From Sugiyamaella lignohabitans (taxonomy: Eukaryota > Ascomycota > Dipodascomycetes > Dipodascales > Trichomonascaceae): DNA of 64,000 nucleotides. The stretch spans positions 806,001-870,000 of the forward strand of contig NC_031671.1 of NCBI RefSeq assembly GCF_001640025.1, read 5' to 3'. Positions 62,717 to 64,000 of this stretch are shown here, piece by piece. The position numbers were made by a program, and so were the translations under genes. A model generated the notes under the pieces. That model searched no databases and had not been told where the DNA came from. It saw only the letters and a list, made by a program, of their open reading frames with translations. Within the stretch, counting starts at the first letter, position 1, and the number at the start of each line of letters is the position of its first letter.

Positions 62717-63515
62717 TTAACAAGTCACATCTTGAGTAGCTCTAGAGTTCAAAAGAAGAGCAACAATAAGACCGTAAAGACCCAAAACTTCGGCGAAAAT
62801 GAGAATCAAAATCATACCAACGAACAATCTGGGTTGTTGGGCAGTACCTCTGACACCGGCATCACCCACGATACCAATAGCAAAACCAGCAGCAAGACCA
62901 GCCAAGCCAACGGAAAGACCAGCACCAAGTTGGATGAATCCAGTATACAAGGCTTGTTGTTGTTTGAGAGAACCGGTAACAAGGACAGACACTACGAGAC
63001 CGTAAATGGCAATGATACCAGCCATAATGACGGGAACAGTGTTCTTGACCAGCAAATCGGGTCTTAAGACAGTAGTGGCACAAATACCGACACCAGATTT
63101 AGCGGTACCATAAGAGGCGCCAAAACTGGTGAATACAATGGCAGCGGTACAGCCAAGAGCACCGAAAAAAGGCTAAAATATGGTTAGTTGATAAAGCTTC
63201 GCTTCGGGCCGCCTACAACGACCTGGGGGCCATGTAAGTTAAGTTTGTTAGCTCACTGACGGGAAACCAACAACCACAGCGAGGACTAAACATCTGCCTA
63301 CAATCTCAGAATTCGCTTGCTGTGGATGTATCCAATACCCTACTTCTCAAAATACATACAGCATAGACAGGACTAGAAATTGTTAGTATAAAATTTCAGA
63401 GGGTTTCGAAATACGGAGAAAGTAAAGAGGCAAAAGGAGAAGAAAAGAAATGGAGGTCAAACGTGAGCTGGAACTATGGCACTTAGGAAGCTAACCCAGG
63501 CTGGTAATACTTCAT
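62717..63515 (-). CDS. VMA3: V-ATPase proteolipid subunit c (Vma3)
   Basis: Exon 3 (62717-63172) is certain and covers nearly all of the protein: [36 protein letters not shown], the ion-binding Glu in [17 protein letters not shown], and the end ATQDVTC. Upstream, a 13-nt microexon (63360-63372) encodes PVYA, which fits the family N-terminus PVYAPFFG; it is flanked by TACTAAC-TTCTAG and GTATGT, and the 187-nt intron before exon 3 ends ACTAAC-TTTTAG. The best first exon is 63496-63515 (ATG plus 17 nt, donor GTTAGC), giving 162 residues; this exon is uncertain. Four membrane helices. The c-ring drives proton pumping into vacuoles and endosomes. Confidence 0.88.
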
Positions 63516-64000
63516 AGATTGCTCTTAGGGAGAATGACATTATGCTGTGGTAAAATATATATGAACCACATATTTGAAAGCAGACCTACTACATGCACCA
63601 GACGGTATCCCATAAATTTGATAGAAGACTTCTAGCAAAAAAAAGGCCGCTGAATTGGCTTTCATATCTTTCAATCGGTGAAGTCGTAATAGAAGCTGTT
63701 AAAATAATGTGAACAGCTCGCGACTCAGCAGACATCCCGACTTATCGCTCATTGACCAGAAAAAAAACAAGATGCTTCATTTATCACTACCAAAACAGCA
63801 TTGCTTTCACATTGCCCAATGACTCCACATCGTCGCAGCTCTAAATGGCTGCGCTGAGCACTTGGTAATGTCGTGTTTTGCTCAATTCCGATAAGGATGA
63901 ATCTTTTCTCACAAATGGCTGCCTTACTACCTCGAATCGATTTCTATTACACTTGCAACTACCGTCGATTGCCCCTTCATTTACTATCCATCCTTTCTTT
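63516..64000. other. Right-hand flank, no supported gene
   Basis: Region upstream of VMA3 to the window end. A plus-strand frame from ATG 63897 (MNLFSQMAALLPR) is open to the edge for 34 codons, too short to judge. Confidence 0.35.

Noticed and set aside
63897..64000. Possible gene start at the right edge
   Set aside because: Only 34 codons before the window ends, without a recognisable motif.

Overview
The window is nuclear DNA of a budding yeast (Saccharomycotina). Nearly all genes are single copy, have clear yeast counterparts and lie close together on both strands. The organism is probably from an early-branching, intron-rich lineage close to Yarrowia, Blastobotrys or Trichomonascus rather than Saccharomyces or the CTG clade. 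The reasons are: about 33 spliceosomal introns can be placed in 17 genes, mostly 45-90 nt, with a CTAAC branch site only a few bases before the 3' AG; splicing proteins lost from Saccharomyces are kept (CTNNBL1); there is a molybdenum-cofactor gene; and CTG falls at conserved hydrophobic positions, so it appears to encode leucine. The genus is inference.

Layout. 1-379: partial minus-strand gene running off the left edge. 1.8-2.6 kb: class I glutamine amidotransferase. 3.3-5.0 kb: MFS transporter. 5.2-17.4 kb: a replication and repair block, YKU70 (-), POL2 (+), RAD14 (-), ORC5 (+). 17.5-20.8 kb: two ESCRT genes, VPS27 (-) and IST1 (+). 20.9-22.4 kb: TAM41 (-). 22.54 kb: an intron-containing tRNA-Phe. 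22.64-26.16 kb: a 3.5-kb gene-free, very AT-rich trough that is a centromere candidate. 26.2-35.6 kb: DCR2-like phosphatase, FCF1, VPS11, arginyl-tRNA synthetase and an ELMO-domain gene. 35.6-39.8 kb: gephyrin-type MoCo gene, divergent from an amino-acid permease across a GATA-rich promoter. 40.2-46.5 kb: SEN2, LCL2, a DPB3-like histone-fold gene, a PQ-loop protein, an AIG2-like protein and SYF2. 46.5-48.9 kb: the one accessory region, a cluster of decaying copies of a secreted-protein-like family bounded by near-identical direct repeats. 49.2-63.5 kb: CTNNBL1, EAF6, SNF5, HTS1, TFA1, a DDB1/Mms1-superfamily gene and the V-ATPase c subunit VMA3.

Genes acting together. POL2 encodes the catalytic subunit of DNA polymerase epsilon, and the histone-fold gene at 42.2-43.0 kb probably encodes its small Dpb3 subunit. 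Both have ACGCGT (MCB) boxes just upstream, suggesting shared G1/S control. SYF2 and CTNNBL1 belong to the splicing machinery that the many introns need, and SEN2 belongs to the endonuclease that removes introns such as the one in tRNA-Phe. VPS27, IST1 and VPS11 work in endosome and vacuole traffic, and VMA3 acidifies those compartments.

Most notable: the AT-rich trough, the decaying secreted-protein cluster with its direct repeats, the very small exons (9, 13, 15 and 24 nt), a Vps27 FYVE domain with a substituted zinc-ligand position, and the shared MCB logic of two polymerase-epsilon genes. I found no retrotransposon, CRISPR array or viral gene.
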